Source of the DNA: Pegoplata infirma
Taxonomy: Eukaryota > Arthropoda > Insecta > Diptera > Anthomyiidae
Assembly: GCA_963921195.1 (NCBI GenBank)
Contig: OY992540.1
Span: forward strand, 74,141,337-74,205,336
Direction of reading: 5' to 3'
DNA length: 64,000 nucleotides
Shown here: positions 43,545-55,410 of the stretch, piece by piece
How positions within the stretch are numbered: position 1 is the first letter of the stretch
How the letters are laid out: each line of letters opens with the position of its first letter
Position numbers and translations under genes: made by a program
Notes under the pieces: generated by a model
Databases searched by the model: none
Told to the model about the DNA's origin: nothing
The model's input: only the letters and a program-made list of their open reading frames with translations

Positions 43545-43911
43545 CCCGGTGAAAAATGTGCATATATGGATACATATATGTAAATATATGGATGCATATA
43601 TGTAAATATATGATCATATATGGTCATATATGAAATTGTATGCAGTCACATATGATCATATTAGCAACATATATGTCCATATACGTAAAATGAGGGCATA
43701 TGCCCATATATGACATATGTGGACATATATGGAGCATATATGTCATATATGTTCATATGCCCTCATTTTACGTATATGGACATATATGTTGCAAATATGA
43801 TCAAATATGCATTCATACAGTGTCATATATATTCATATATGCTACATATATGGACATACATGACTCTGTATGAACGCATATATGATCATATTTGTATCAT
43901 TTTTCACCGGG
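43545..43911. mobile_element. CATATATG-rich foldback with CCCGGTGAAAAATG ends
   Basis: The ends CCCGGTGAAAAATG and CATTTTTCACCGGG are perfect inverted repeats. Inside, 43653-43702 and 43754-43803 pair almost perfectly through the blocks CCATATACGTAAAATGAGGG and CCCTCATTTTACGTATATGG. The rest is CATATATG and its variants, so the whole 367 bases can form one hairpin. The Met/Tyr-rich frame at 43710-43970 is an artefact. Confidence 0.8.
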
Positions 43912-45664
43912 GTGCCAAAAATTTTTTTATAAATCGTATTTTTTTGTTTCTTGAAATAACCCTCGAGTGATCCTTTTAAATTAAAAAAATTGTGTTTTTA
44001 CTTTTTTATCAATAAAAATAAAAGTATTAAACAAAAAGTATTGCACATATTATTTGTAATTATTTAACAGTTTATAAATTTTCAGGATTAGTTCGATGAA
44101 ATTTAATTTTTTATCAATTTTTGTTTATAGTATATTTTGATCTTATCAAAAATGAGATATGATAATTTTAGATCTTTTTTATCAGTTTTGATACAATTAG
44201 ATCAAATTAGATCCGAGATTTGTCCCCATTTTTCGGATCAAGCATATCTAATTAGATATATTTGTCAGATATGGAATGAGACACTTTAAGATCTGATACC
44301 ATATCAATTTTTTTTACACGGGAAACTTAAAAACTACCAGTACAGTTTTTCTTTATTATATTTAAGCTTATCAAGACTCTAATATCCCGGTTCATACAAA
44401 ATATTTAAGCCTTTTTTAGCTTCATAAAAAAAAAATTAAAAATAAAAATCCAAGCACACTGCTCTGCAAATAAGCATTATTATGATGATATTCAAATTGT
44501 TTTACAAAAAAAAAATCTTTTCAAATAAAATGTTTGTCAATATCTTCTATTCACACTATAAAACAGAAAATCAAAAAATCCTCTAAAAAGTCACATATGA
44601 AACGATTCAGTAAACAAACATTTTTTACACCAACATAAATGCAGTAATAACGACAAGGACAACTTCAAAGTATTGCCAATAACAAACAACATGAAAAACA
44701 CTTACTGACTTCTATATATTTCTATGATATACAGGCATCAATATTAAAGTTATAAAAATTGATTCCTTTTTTTCAGATTTTAAAACGTTTGCATTTGTAC
44801 GGGTTGTACATGTGTTTATTGGGGCGTTACACAAAAAACCATATTGATCAAAACTGCAGTTTGTTTTCGTTATTGTAATTTTTTTTTAGATTTTATTGTA
44901 AGTTTGTCATATATAGAATTTTTGTTTGCCTTGTCTTGCTACATGTAACCGCGTATTAGATATATTGTCGTACATATTTTATACTCAAAATGGGGAACAT
45001 TTTTCAAATCAGCACCATAAAAAATCACGTTTCATCATAAACTAAGCAAGGGCTTGTTTCACTTAAAATGTTTGTATGAAAAAATAACAGCGATAAAATC
45101 TATATTTTGTTTATATATTGTGATCATTTGATTTATTTAATTTTCTGAATATCAATCGGAATTTTTAGACTTACCAAAAGGTGTAAAAACCAATCAAGAA
45201 GGACCAATTAGTTGCCTTATTACCTAAATACAATATTTTTTATTTATTTTCAATTTACAAACAGAAGTCTAAGCAATTGTCAAATATTTGAACACAAACT
45301 GCAAAGTAAACATTTTATCTTATTTAAATCTTATTACATCAAACATATGTTAACATAACCTCAATCAGACAATAGAATTTGATTCAATTCATAACGAAAA
45401 TTCATAACTATTGAAATTTATTTACCATTCAATTTGGAGAAATCCTGTCCTGTTATGATTTTTACTAAAGGAATAAAAGACTTCTTAATAAAATCAAATA
45501 TTTGCCTTTACCTTACGAAAAAGTCACATGTTTGATATTAGTCTGTATGTTAAAATATTAATATATGAGGCATTTCACACCAACTGTTGCACTACAAAAA
45601 ATACAAAATTCTAGAGAATATTTTCTGGTACTAATTTATTGACAACTTAAAAAAAATTCTGTTA
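43912..45664. other. Unassigned sequence
   Basis: GATC-containing motifs (TTAGATCTTTT, AGATCAAATTAGATCC) cluster at 44140-44300. TGAGGCATTTCACACCAACT at 45566 resembles the family G terminus. No gene seen. Confidence 0.35.
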
Positions 45665-46488
45665 TACACACTCCTCTTCAAGCAAGTTAAGGTTGTGTTA
45701 AAATGGTGACGAAAACGGTTAACGGCGATCACGAAAATCCTAGCTGATCCTGTTTTCGAGTTATTGCAACATAATTACACTGTTCGACAAAAAATCATTC
45801 TTGTGAAATATTCAACTGATTCTCATAGATTTTCTCCTGAATCCAAATCTGCCATCTAATTTTTTCTAGCACATACCGTTTTTGAGATATTCACTGTTAA
45901 AAAGTAAAAAAAAAAAAAATTTCGCACTTTTTCAGATTCTTCCAAAAACTCGACTTGATGTCATATAAAATGGACCTCCTGGTTCCAAAACTGCAATCCA
46001 AGTTTTTTTAGCATGTTCCCTTTTCGAGATATTCGCGTTTGGAAATTTTTCCACCCGAAAATTTCAAACGCGAATATCTCGAAAACGGAACATGTTAGAA
46101 AATTTTGGATTGCAGTTTTGGAATCAGGAGGTCCATTTAATATGAAATATAGACCTATTTGTTTGAAGCAACATAACAGTGGACCCCAAAAGTGCGATTT
46201 TTTTTTGAATTTTAAAAAGCGAATATCTCAAAAACGGTACGTGCTAGAAAAAAATGGATGGCTGATTCGGATTCAGGAGAGCAAAATCTATAAGAATCAG
46301 ATGGACATTTCACTAAAAGGTTTTTGTTGTCGAACAGTGTAATCATTTAGCAATAACTCGAAAACAGGATCAGCAAGGATTTTCGTGTTAACGATTTTTA
46401 ATGTTCAAAATATAGAGGAGTGAAATCCCATTAGCCGATTTTGTCACCATTATAACACAACCTCAACTTGCTTGAAGGCGGGTGTGTA
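45665..46488. mobile_element. Foldback element, ~400-bp arms
   Basis: TACACACTCCTCTTCAAGCA at the left pairs with CTTGAAGGCGGGTGTGTA at the right. Further in, AATTACACTGTTCGACAAAA pairs with TTTTGTTGTCGAACAGTGTA, and CGAGATATTCGCGTTTG with CAAACGCGAATATCTCG near the centre at about 46050. The 109-codon open frame at 46013-46342 lies wholly in the right arm and has no family motif. A fragment of one arm occurs at 13905-13990. Confidence 0.85.
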
Positions 46489-49400
46489 TAGATATATGGA
46501 CATTTGTAGAATTTTCTATAGAGAGTATTTTACTATCGAATTTTTAATAAAAAAATTTTCTGTTATCGATTTATCGATACTATAAAAAATCTGTTGTAGA
46601 TATATGGACATTTGTAGAATTTTTTATATAAAGTATTTTACTATCGAATTTTCAATAAACAAATTTTCTGTTTTCGATATATCGATAATTTTATTATTTT
46701 CTGTTCTCAATAAATCGATAACTAAAGAATTTTCTATTATAAATTTTCTATTATTGATATATCGGTATTTTTAAACTTTCTTTTAGCAATAAATCGATAA
46801 CTTAAGATTTTTCTATAGACGATTTTCTATTATAAATAAATCGATTACCATAGTATTTTTTATTATCGATAAGTCTATCACTTTAGAATTTTCAATGGAA
46901 ATCTTCTGTTATAGGTAAATCGATAACTATAGTACTTTCTTTAGAAAATTTTTAGTTTTGTTTTTTTTTTTGTTCTTGATATATTCATAACTACAGAATT
47001 TAAATAAAAATTTTTGTTGGTATATCGATAACTATAAAATTTTTTATTCAAAATTTTTTCTTGTCGTTGCATCGATAACTATAAAAAATTTTACATAAAT
47101 TTTTCTGTTATCAATGTATCGATTACTAAAGAATTTTCTTAAGAAAAATTTCTGTTATCGATAAGTAACAAATTTTCCTAGATTATCTGTTATCGTCTTT
47201 CGATAACTATAGAACTTTTTATAGAAAATTTTCTGTTATCAATATAGATAACTGCAGAGTTTTCTATAGAAAATTGTCTGTTATGGATATATCGATAGCT
47301 GCTGAATTTGCTATAGTAAATTTTCAATTATCGACGCATCGGTAACTATTGAACTTTCCAAAGAAAACTTTCTGTTATCGATTAATGGAAATTTATTTTA
47401 TAAATCTTTAGAAAAATTTCTCTTACCGATATATAAAACTATGGAATGTTATAAAGGAAAAATTTTGGAATTTTCTATAGAAAATTGTCTGTTATAGATA
47501 ACTATAACATTTTTATAGAAAATTATTTTTATAAATCTATAGAACATTTTTATGTTATGGATAACTATAGAATTTTCAAAAGAAAATTTGATTTTGAAAT
47601 TCTCGTATATTGATAACTTCAAAATTTTCTATAACAAATTTTCTATTGATATTTATATTGAAAGCTACAAAAGTTTCTATATAAAATTATATATTATATA
47701 TATAATTATATATCGATATATATCAATATATCGATAATTATAGAATTTTCTATAAAATATATCTGTTATCAATAACCTTAGACTTAAATAGATAACTATA
47801 GAATTTTCAATAGAAAATTATATCGATATATAGATAACTATGGCATTTTTTTACAGAAAATTAATTTTATTAATCTATAGAAAATTTTTTGTTATCGATA
47901 TATCGATTGCTATAGAATTTTAAATATCAAAAACTATAGAATTTTCTATAAAAAAATTTCTGTCATCGATATATCGATAACTATAGAATTTTCTATAAAA
48001 AAATTTCTGTCATCGATATATCGATAACTATAGAATTTTCTATAAAACATTTTCTGTTATCGATATATCGATCACAATAGCATTTTCTATAGAACATTTT
48101 CTGTTATCGATAAATATAGAATTTTCTATAGAAAATTTTCTGTTAACGATAACTAAAGAATTTTCTATAAAAAATTTGCTGTTATCGATAACTATTGATT
48201 TTTCTATAGAACATTTTGTGTTATCGATATATCGATAACTATAGATTTTTCGAAGAAAATTATCTTGTGTCAATATATCAATAACTATAGAATTTTCTAT
48301 AGCAAATTTTCTGTTATCGATATATCGATAACTATAGAATTTTCTATAGAAAATTTTCTGTTATCGATACATCGATAACTAAAGAATTTTCTATAGAAAA
48401 TTTTCAATTATCAAAATAAGGATAACTATAGAACTTTTTATAGAAAATTTTCAGTGATCAGTATAACGATAACTATAGAATTTTCTATAGAAAATTTTAT
48501 ATAGTCAGTAGAATTTTTATAGAAAATTTTCAGTGATCAATATAACGATAACTATAGAATTTTCTATAGAAAATTTTATGTGGTCGGTATGTCGATAACT
48601 ATAGAATTTTGTATAGACAATTTTTTGTTATCGATTTAACGAAAACTATAAGTTTTTCTATAGAAAAATTTCTGTGGTCGATAACTATAGAATTTTTTTT
48701 TAGACAATTTCTTGTTATCGATATATCGTTTACTATAGAATTTACTATAGAAAATTTTCTGTTATCGATATGTCGATAACTATAAAATTTTCTGTTGTCG
48801 ATATATTTATAACTCTTTAATTTTCTTTAAAAACTTTTCTGTTATCGATAACTAGGAAATTTTCTATAGAAGATTTTCTGTTATCGGTAGAATTTTCTAT
48901 ACAAAATTGTCAGTCATTAATATAACGATAACTGAAGAATTTTCTATAAAAAAATTATCTGTGGTCAATATTTATAGAATTTTATATAGATAATATTTTG
49001 TTATCGATATATCGTTTACTATAGAATTTTCTATTGAAAAATTTTTGTTATCGAAATATCGTTAATTAAAGAATTTCGTTAAGTAAAAAACTTTCGATTT
49101 TCGCTAAATAAAATAAATATACAACTAACGAATTTTTAATAAAAAATGTCCTGTTATCGGTAAATTTTTAACTATAGAATTTTCTCTTATCGATATATCG
49201 ACATCCATAGAATTTTATAATCTGTTATCTATAAATCGATAACTATAGCATTTTCTACAGAAAATTGTCTGTTATCGATACATAAATAACTATAAATTTT
49301 TTAATAGAAAATTTTCTGTTCTCGAGATATCTATAACTATAAAATTTTTTATAAAAAATGTCTGTTATAGAATTATCGATAACAACAGAATTTTCCTTAG

Positions 49401-49795
49401 AAATTTTTCTTTTATCAATAACTATTGACAACTAAAGAATATTCTAGACAGTTTTTGTTATTGATATATCGATAACTATAAAATTTTTTATAAAAAAAAT
49501 TTTTGTTATTGGTATATCGATAACTATAGATTTTTTTTAACAATAGAAATTACTGTAATTTTTTTTTTTTTCATCGATAGAAAATTTTCTGTGGGCGATA
49601 ACTGTCGAATTTTTTATAGAAAATTGTCTGTTATCGATATATCGATAACTGTACAATCTTCCATAGAGTGTTTTTTTTTTTGTTTTCAATATTTTGTTAT
49701 CTGTAAAATTCTGTAACACAACTGTAGAATTTTCATTAGAAAATTTTCTATTTTTAATACATCAATGAATTTTCTGATCAATAAATTGATAACTT
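46489..49795 (+). repeat. 47-bp satellite (TATCGATATATCGATAACTA unit)
   Basis: About 3.3 kb of tandem units. In the most regular part (48311 to 48358) the period is exactly 47 bases: the unit is TATCGATATATCGATAACTA, then TAGAATTTTCTATAGAAAAT, then TTTCTGT. Both halves are near-palindromes. Units vary by substitutions and partial deletions, and the left edge has a ~108-bp higher-order duplication (46490 and 46597). TATCGATA occurs up to twice per unit. The frames at 47552, 48040 and 49537 are in the array and not genes. Confidence 0.9.
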
Positions 49796-49797
49796 GT

Positions 49798-49945
49798 TAA
49801 AAGAGCAAGACCTCTGAAGTTTGGCAAGAATATGTCTTAGGGCATAGGCTGGTTTTGTTCGTATATGGGCAAAATCGAAACCGAAGGAAATTCACCGACC
49901 AGCCCTTGAACAAAGGGGTCAGGAAAGTGCATTTTTTTTCGCCAA
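49798..49945 (-). repeat. Family B fragment, strongly diverged
   Basis: CTCTGAAGTTTGGCAAGAAT, ATAGGCTGGTTTTGTTCG and CTTGAACAAAGG match the B interior in the orientation of the 51 kb copy. Confidence 0.5.
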
Positions 49946-50087
49946 ATTTACAAACATCAATTGTAAATCAACTAAACATGATATCAACCTAACATTTAGT
50001 ATAAACGGTAGCCTGTTAGTCCATAATACAAAACTTCGATTTTGTTTTCAACAAACTCAGTCAAGTAATTTTATTTCAAAATTCTTT

Positions 50088-50275
50088 TATCATGTCAATA
50101 AATAGTGAATGTGTTTGTTAAATTTATTTGTTGAAAAAAAGTTCATTTGTCAGATCAACAAACTGTGTTTGATGAATTTCTTGTTGAAAAAAAATTAAGA
50201 TTTTTTACTTTTGTGAGATCAACAACTAGTGTTTGTTGAATTTCTTTGTTCAAAAAAACAAAACGTTTGTTGATA
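50088..50275 (+). repeat. 64-bp minisatellite, three units
   Basis: Units start at about 50088, 50152 and 50216. The last two begin AGATCAACAA and continue TGTTTGTTGAATTTCTTGTT-like, then a run of A. The array ends near 50275. Confidence 0.75.
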
Positions 50276-51003
50276 TTACAAATTTCTGTATAGGGGCACT
50301 TTCAGTTAAAAAATTTATTGTTTTCACAAATATGGGTGTCAATATACCAATTCGTTTTTTTTTTTTTTTTCAGTAAATATTCCATATAAAATAGACTTAA
50401 AATCTCTCAAGATCTTAAATTTAAAAATTTTATTTACATAAATGTAAGTTTTTCCATTTTCTGCTTTCACTAACAAAAGTCAGTTCAGTGATACTGTAAT
50501 TTAATTACTTTATTTCTCCTGAAAAGAAACAAAAATTCTCAATCAAATGCATTTCCTTAGAAAACTTATTGTTAGTTTTTGTAAGAATATGAATTCAATT
50601 TTATTTTCTTTGTTGTTGTTTGTTTTCTTAATTCCCTAAACATGACATTTTGATGAAACTACACACAAACTCTTTTATGCATCCTGTCACAGTAATTAAT
50701 TTGCTTATGTATGTGTAAATGAAACAAAATTTTATAGAAAGAAAAGCAACATCTGTCATGTACCTTTACCAAAAAAGAAAACAATTTCATAATTTTTGAT
50801 GATAGTTTCTGTTTCAATGCAAATTATAAAAAAAAATAATTTTCCTAAAAGCTTTTCAATTAACAAATACTTTGACGATTACTATGAAATACAAAGATTT
50901 TTAGACTTTGATAGTTTAGGAAGAAATATACATAATTAATGTACTGGAATGGTCCATTTCTGGTAAAAATATGGCATACACAATATATTTTCCAATTGGA
51001 AAA
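50276..51003. other. Unassigned AT-rich sequence
   Basis: No repeat family or gene recognised. Confidence 0.4.
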
Positions 51004-51345
51004 TATTATGAAGAACTGACAGTCAATTTAAATGGGTTAAAACTTCAAAAAATGGACCACAACTGCCCCGGAGTTGCCCATAGAGGGGTAAAATATAGAC
51101 TGAACCCCATTAATTTTGCCAACCAAACAATTTTTCCCTTACAATTAAGGACCGTCTCCACTTCCTAAAAGGGCTCCCATACAAAGATTACATTTTTATA
51201 AAAATGGGCTCCTACTCCTGTAAACGTCCCAAGACAGCCCCTAGAGAAATCAAATGTATGACCAACCACTAATATTTTGTCAACCCCAACATTTTTTCAG
51301 AACATACCTATCCACTATTTTTAACCCAAAGGCGGTACCCTTACA
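51004..51345 (+). repeat. Family I tandem repeat, two units
   Basis: GCCCATAGAGGGGTAAAATA...CCCCATTAATTTTGCCAACC and a second diverged unit CCCCTAGAGAAATCAAATGT...ATTTTGTCAACCCCAACA match family I at 42.5 kb. The frame at 50971-51168 overlaps the first unit. Confidence 0.6.
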
Positions 51346-51372
51346 AATTTTTTTTATTTTTTATAAATTTTT

Positions 51373-51965
51373 TTTATACCCTCCATGTCATAAAGTATAT
51401 TATTGATCAGTAATGGATTTTAAGACATTCTAGCGATGTCCGTCTCTCCTCCCGTCAGTCTGGCCATATGTCCGTCCATATGTCCGTCCATATGTCCGTC
51501 CATCTGTCCGTCCTGCTGTGGAGGACACGATACAGTCCAAAAAAAGATCTAGACTCCTGAAGTTTGGCACGAATATGTTTCATGGTCGTAGGCTGGGTAA
51601 TTTCGGAGATAGGCAAAATAAGACACGGGGGAAAAAGTTCCCCTTTGAAGAACTAAAGCAACCTCTAAAAAACTAAATATATTAACAAGTTTTTTTATAC
51701 TTTTGTTAAGAAATTGAAACATTTTATATCAAAAGAAGTTCGAAGTCATGCACTTGGACCCAAGGGATTAAAAAATGTCGTTTTTATTGGTCCGCCCCCT
51801 TTTGTGGGCGTGAATATTTAAAATGTCTTCAAATAATGATAAAACTGCAATACTAGAGCGCAAAACGCATAATACATGAATTTGTAAACGTTTATCGAAA
51901 GTGCAAAGGTTTCCCCCAATGACGCATACCTACCCCCCCCCCTCCGTCCCAAAAAACGCCCCAAA
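51373..51965 (-). mobile_element. Family B repeat, copy 6, diverged
   Basis: On the plus strand: ATACCCTCCATGTCATAAAG, TCTAGCGATGTCCGTC, a CCATATGTCCGTCCATATGT array, GGACACGATACAGTCC, GGGAAAAAGTTCCCC, TCCGCCCCCTTTTGTGGGCG, and a CCCCCCCCCTCCGTCC run. The AACAAGTAAGAG end is not found. The tetranucleotide run has been replaced in part by a CCATATGTCCGT 12-mer array. Confidence 0.7.
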
Positions 51966-52191
51966 TTTCTACAGAATTAATTTTGACAGTTTCAAAATAC
52001 TAGTTCATAAATTTTCCCACAATTTAGTTAAATTTAACAAAAAGTTAATATTTTATAATTTTCCTTAAATGGAATTTCCCAATACGTGGAAAAAATTCTT
52101 ACCGCCAAAGAAATTTTCTCAAAATATATGAAAAAAATCTTTATTTTTAAGACATATTCCTTTTCTATAGTTCAAGAACGTAAAAAAATAA
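51966..52191. other. Unassigned AT-rich spacer
   Basis: No feature recognised. Confidence 0.4.
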
Positions 52192-52716
52192 AAACAAGTA
52201 AGAAAGTTATAGTCGGTCAAGCCCGACCATATGATACCCTACACCAGTGTTTTCCGGAAAATGGGTCCCAAGTCCAAACATGGACCGATTGGATCTGTCT
52301 TAAGTTAGAAACTTATTTAGTGTAGGAAACACACACAGATCAAAATTTAGTGAAATTGATTCATTTTTTTTTTCAATATACCGATTTAACGGAAAATCGG
52401 TCGAAATTTTTATGAGGCGGACTTAGTCCAAAAATGGTCCAAAAATGGTCCAATTATATTCCGATTTGATTAGGTAACTAAAGTACACGTTTAACCCCTA
52501 AAAATAAAGTTTTTATCAAATATTTTCATTTTTATGAATTTTGAGGGAATTATGGAAGGTGGCTAGTAGAAGGACTGATCCGATCCTTTGAAATTTGGAA
52601 TGATGCATACAAAATTTGATTACCTGCTAAATTTCAAAGCGATATCTATTATTATACGGTCATTGGAGTCATTAAGCCGAATCCAAAGGGGGCGTTTGTA
52701 TGGGGGCTAGGTCTTA

Positions 52717-52975
52717 CACCCAAAAAAAAACGTGGGTATTCAATACTGAAAATTTTACTAATGAACTAATTTTTTAGTCCAAAATGATCTAGTGCAGGCG
52801 TTGGTAATCAATATTAAAATTTTTTACTAATATTATTCAAAACCAGTAAAAATTACTAATTTTAGTACTTTGAAGATACTAAAAAACTACCGTACTACTG
52901 GTAATTAGTAACTTATTAGTAGATTTTGGTACCAAATCACTTACTAATATTTTTACTGCAGAATTATTTTGAGTG
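52717..52975. mobile_element. Family E MITE, copy 2, TA duplication
   Basis: CACCCAAAAAAAAACGTGGG at the left and AATTATTTTGAGTG at the right, flanked by TA on both sides (52715-52716, 52976-52977). The interior matches 22310-22537. TA target and short inverted ends fit a Tc1/mariner-type MITE. Confidence 0.8.
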
Positions 52976-53025
52976 TAGAATGGACCGATGTTCTAAAATT
53001 TCGTCCTTGGGCAGTGGCGTATACA

Positions 53026-53057
53026 GGGGGGGGGGCCCGGGGGCCCGGGCCCCCCCC
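53026..53057. repeat. GC palindrome in hAT-like 5' end
   Basis: Alternating G and C blocks with CCCGGG cores, matching 326-359. Confidence 0.8.
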
Positions 53058-53349
53058 GAAATGATTTCACAAATTTCAGGTTTTGGTATCAAATAACAAG
53101 TACAATATTAAAAAGCTTCTTAAAAAAAATCGAAAAACATTTGAGAATATAAAATTTTTTGAAGAAAAATGTTTTAAAACTGAAAATTTTTCTGTTAAGA
53201 AAATCTCAAAATCTGAAAATTTTATCTTTGAATTTAAAACTTTTCAACTTAAGATTCCAATAAAAAAATATCTTAGAACCTGAAGTTTTATGTACACAAA
53301 AAATGGACCTATTTGTAACTAAAATGTAGTCAAATCTTAAAATTCGACT

Positions 53350-54890
53350 TTGTCTTTTAGAAAAATATCTTAGAACGGGACTATTTCTTGAAAAAAATGT
53401 CTCAGCATCTTACACTTTTCTAAAAAAAATTCTCAGAATCTAAAACTTTCTATAAGAAAAATGTCTGAGAATCTAAGACTTTTTCTATAGGAATAATGTC
53501 TTAAAATGTTAGGAGAAATGTCTCAGAATCTCAGACTGTTTCTATAAAATATTCTTAGAATCTGAGGCTTTTCTATATGAAAAATGTTTCAGAATCGGAG
53601 AACTTTCTATAGGAATAATGTCTCTGAAAAAAAAAAATGTCTCAAAATCTGAGATTTTTTCTAAAAAAAAAAATCTTAGAATCTAAGGCTTTTCTATAAA
53701 AAATGTTGTAGAATCTGAGAACTTTCAATAAGAATAATGTCTCTGAATCTGAAAAATTTTCTTACAATTTAGGAAAATGTCTCAGAATCTTAGACTTTTT
53801 TTACGAAAAACTAAATTTTCTTAAGGAAAATTATCAGAAAATCTAAGATTTTGTGTATAGGAAAAATGTCTCAGAGACACAAGCTGAGACTTTTTGAATA
53901 GAAAAATGCTGGGACTTTTTCTATTGTAAAAGTATCTTTTCCTATAAGACTATTGTCTCAGAATCTCAGTATTTTTCTATGGAAAAAATATTTCAGAATT
54001 TCTTTAGGAAAAATGTCGAAGAATCTGAGACTTTTTTTATAAGAATCTTAGAATTTCTATAAGAAAAATGTCTCAGTATAAGAAACTTTTTCTATAGGAA
54101 AAATGTCTAAGAATCTGAGAGTTTTTCTATAGAAAAATTGTTTAAGAATCTTAGACTTTTTCTATAGGAACATTTTCTCATAATCCGAGAGTTTTTCTTT
54201 AGGAAAAATGTTTTCGAATCAAAAATGTTCCAAAAAAAGTAATTCGCATAAAAAATGTGGAAATGAAAATTTCCGAATTTTTTTGGTGTTCTAGGTTTCA
54301 CATCCGAATTTCTTTTTAATTTTGTTTCACATAAACAAAATTTGGTGAAAGTAAAACGAATGCCTTTTTTTCTTATAATTTTTAAAATTTAAATTATTCG
54401 ATTTCAACTTCAAATGAAAACGTGATCAACAAAAACAATAGACTTGATTTCATGTGATTCGGAAATTTTCATGTGAATTGAAAAGTTGGGAAAGACAGAA
54501 CAGAAGCCTAAGACTTTTTTTATTCTGTTTTCTTTTTAAAAAGGCCTCAGAATCTGAATAATTTTTCTAGAAAAAGCGAAGATTTTCTCAGAATCTAAAT
54601 CTTTTTGTGTAGAATGTTTCAGAATCTGAGAAAATGTGCTAGACTAGAAATATCTCAGATTCTGGGAAAATGTCTTATAATCGGAGTCTTCTCTTTTGGA
54701 AAAGTATTTAATAAATATGTTTATAGAATCATTTTCTAAAGTGACTTTTCTGAGAAATGTTTTCCATTGGAAATATGATTTAGGGTCTTTGACTTTTTCT
54801 ATAACAGAAACTGTCTTAACTGGAAATTGTCAAAGAATCTTAGACTTTTCTTTGTAAAAAAAAAAAAATGATTCTGATAATCTTCTTTGT
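53350..54890 (+). repeat. 35-bp degenerate tandem array in hAT-like element
   Basis: The unit is approximately TCTCAGAATCTGAGAC, then TTTTTCTATAGGAAAAATG. TCTCAGA and TCTGAGA form an inverted pair around one base. Units are more diverged toward the right. Similar units occur at 1-250 and 27971-28916. Confidence 0.75.
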
Positions 54891-55410
54891 ATAAATGATA
54901 CATCTGATACGGTTCACGCTTAAAAAAAAGGCTAAGTCTCCTCAAAAAATTTTAAAATATAAAAAAATTTTAATTTTTTTCCCCCCAACAGTTTTAAACT
55001 TACACAAAAATAAAGAATCTGATTTTGTTACGTTCAGTTCAAGGAAAAGATCGAGAAAAATGCTAAAACATGTGCTGTTATGTACATTTTTTGTAAAAAA
55101 ATTTTTTAAAAAATTTTGGGCCCCCACCGAAATAAAATCCTGGATACGCCCCTGTCCTTGGGCCAAAAGATGCTTTAGTTTCAAATTTCAAGTCAATTGA
55201 TTGAAAATTGCGACCTGTATCGTGCTTAAACCGATAGATGGACAGACGGACGGACGGACGGACGGACGGACGGACGGACGGACGGACGGACGGACATCGC
55301 TAAATCGGCTCAAAAAGTAATTCTAAGTCGATCGGTATACTTGAAGGTATGTCTAGGACAAATATTTCGGGTAGTTACAAACATCACCCTGTACCACATA
55401 GTGGTATAAA

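Larger units (their letters stand above)
53012..55154 (+). mobile_element. hAT-like element, complete, 8-bp target duplication
   Basis: Begins CAGTGGCGTATACAGG and ends CCTGGATACGCCCCTG. TCCTTGGG lies immediately outside both ends (53004-53011 and 55155-55162). CAGTGGCG ends and 8-base duplications fit the hAT superfamily (Tip100/Zaphod-like ends as I remember them). The 2143-bp interior has no transposase; it is a GC palindrome, then ~1.5 kb of degenerate TCTCAGAATCTGAGA units. Frames at 53083, 54107, 54895 and 54942 are not recognisable. The left edge of the window carries a second copy. Confidence 0.9.
52192..55410 (+). mobile_element. Family F dispersed repeat, split by two insertions
   Basis: It starts AACAAGTAAGAAAGTTATAG with the palindrome TCGGTCAAGCCCGA, then ATGATACCCTACACC and AACATGGACCGATTGG. 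It ends with a long GGAC run, ACATCGCTAAATCGGC, GTCGATCGGTATAC and CCACATAGTGGTATAAAAA. A family E MITE (52717-52975) and a hAT-like element (53012-55154) interrupt it. With both removed, AATGGACCGATGTTCTAAAA runs on to GGGCCAAAAGATGC. The frame at 52086-52325 crosses its start. Confidence 0.8.

Noticed and set aside
43710..43970. Met/Tyr-rich frame as a gene
   Set aside because: It is the translation of CATATATG repeats within a foldback.
46013..46342. 109-codon open frame as a gene
   Set aside because: It lies wholly within one arm of a foldback, has no recognisable motif, and the paired arm carries the same sequence inverted.
46489..49795. Regular repeats as a CRISPR array
   Set aside because: Units are contiguous 47-bp satellite repeats without unique spacers, in a eukaryotic context.
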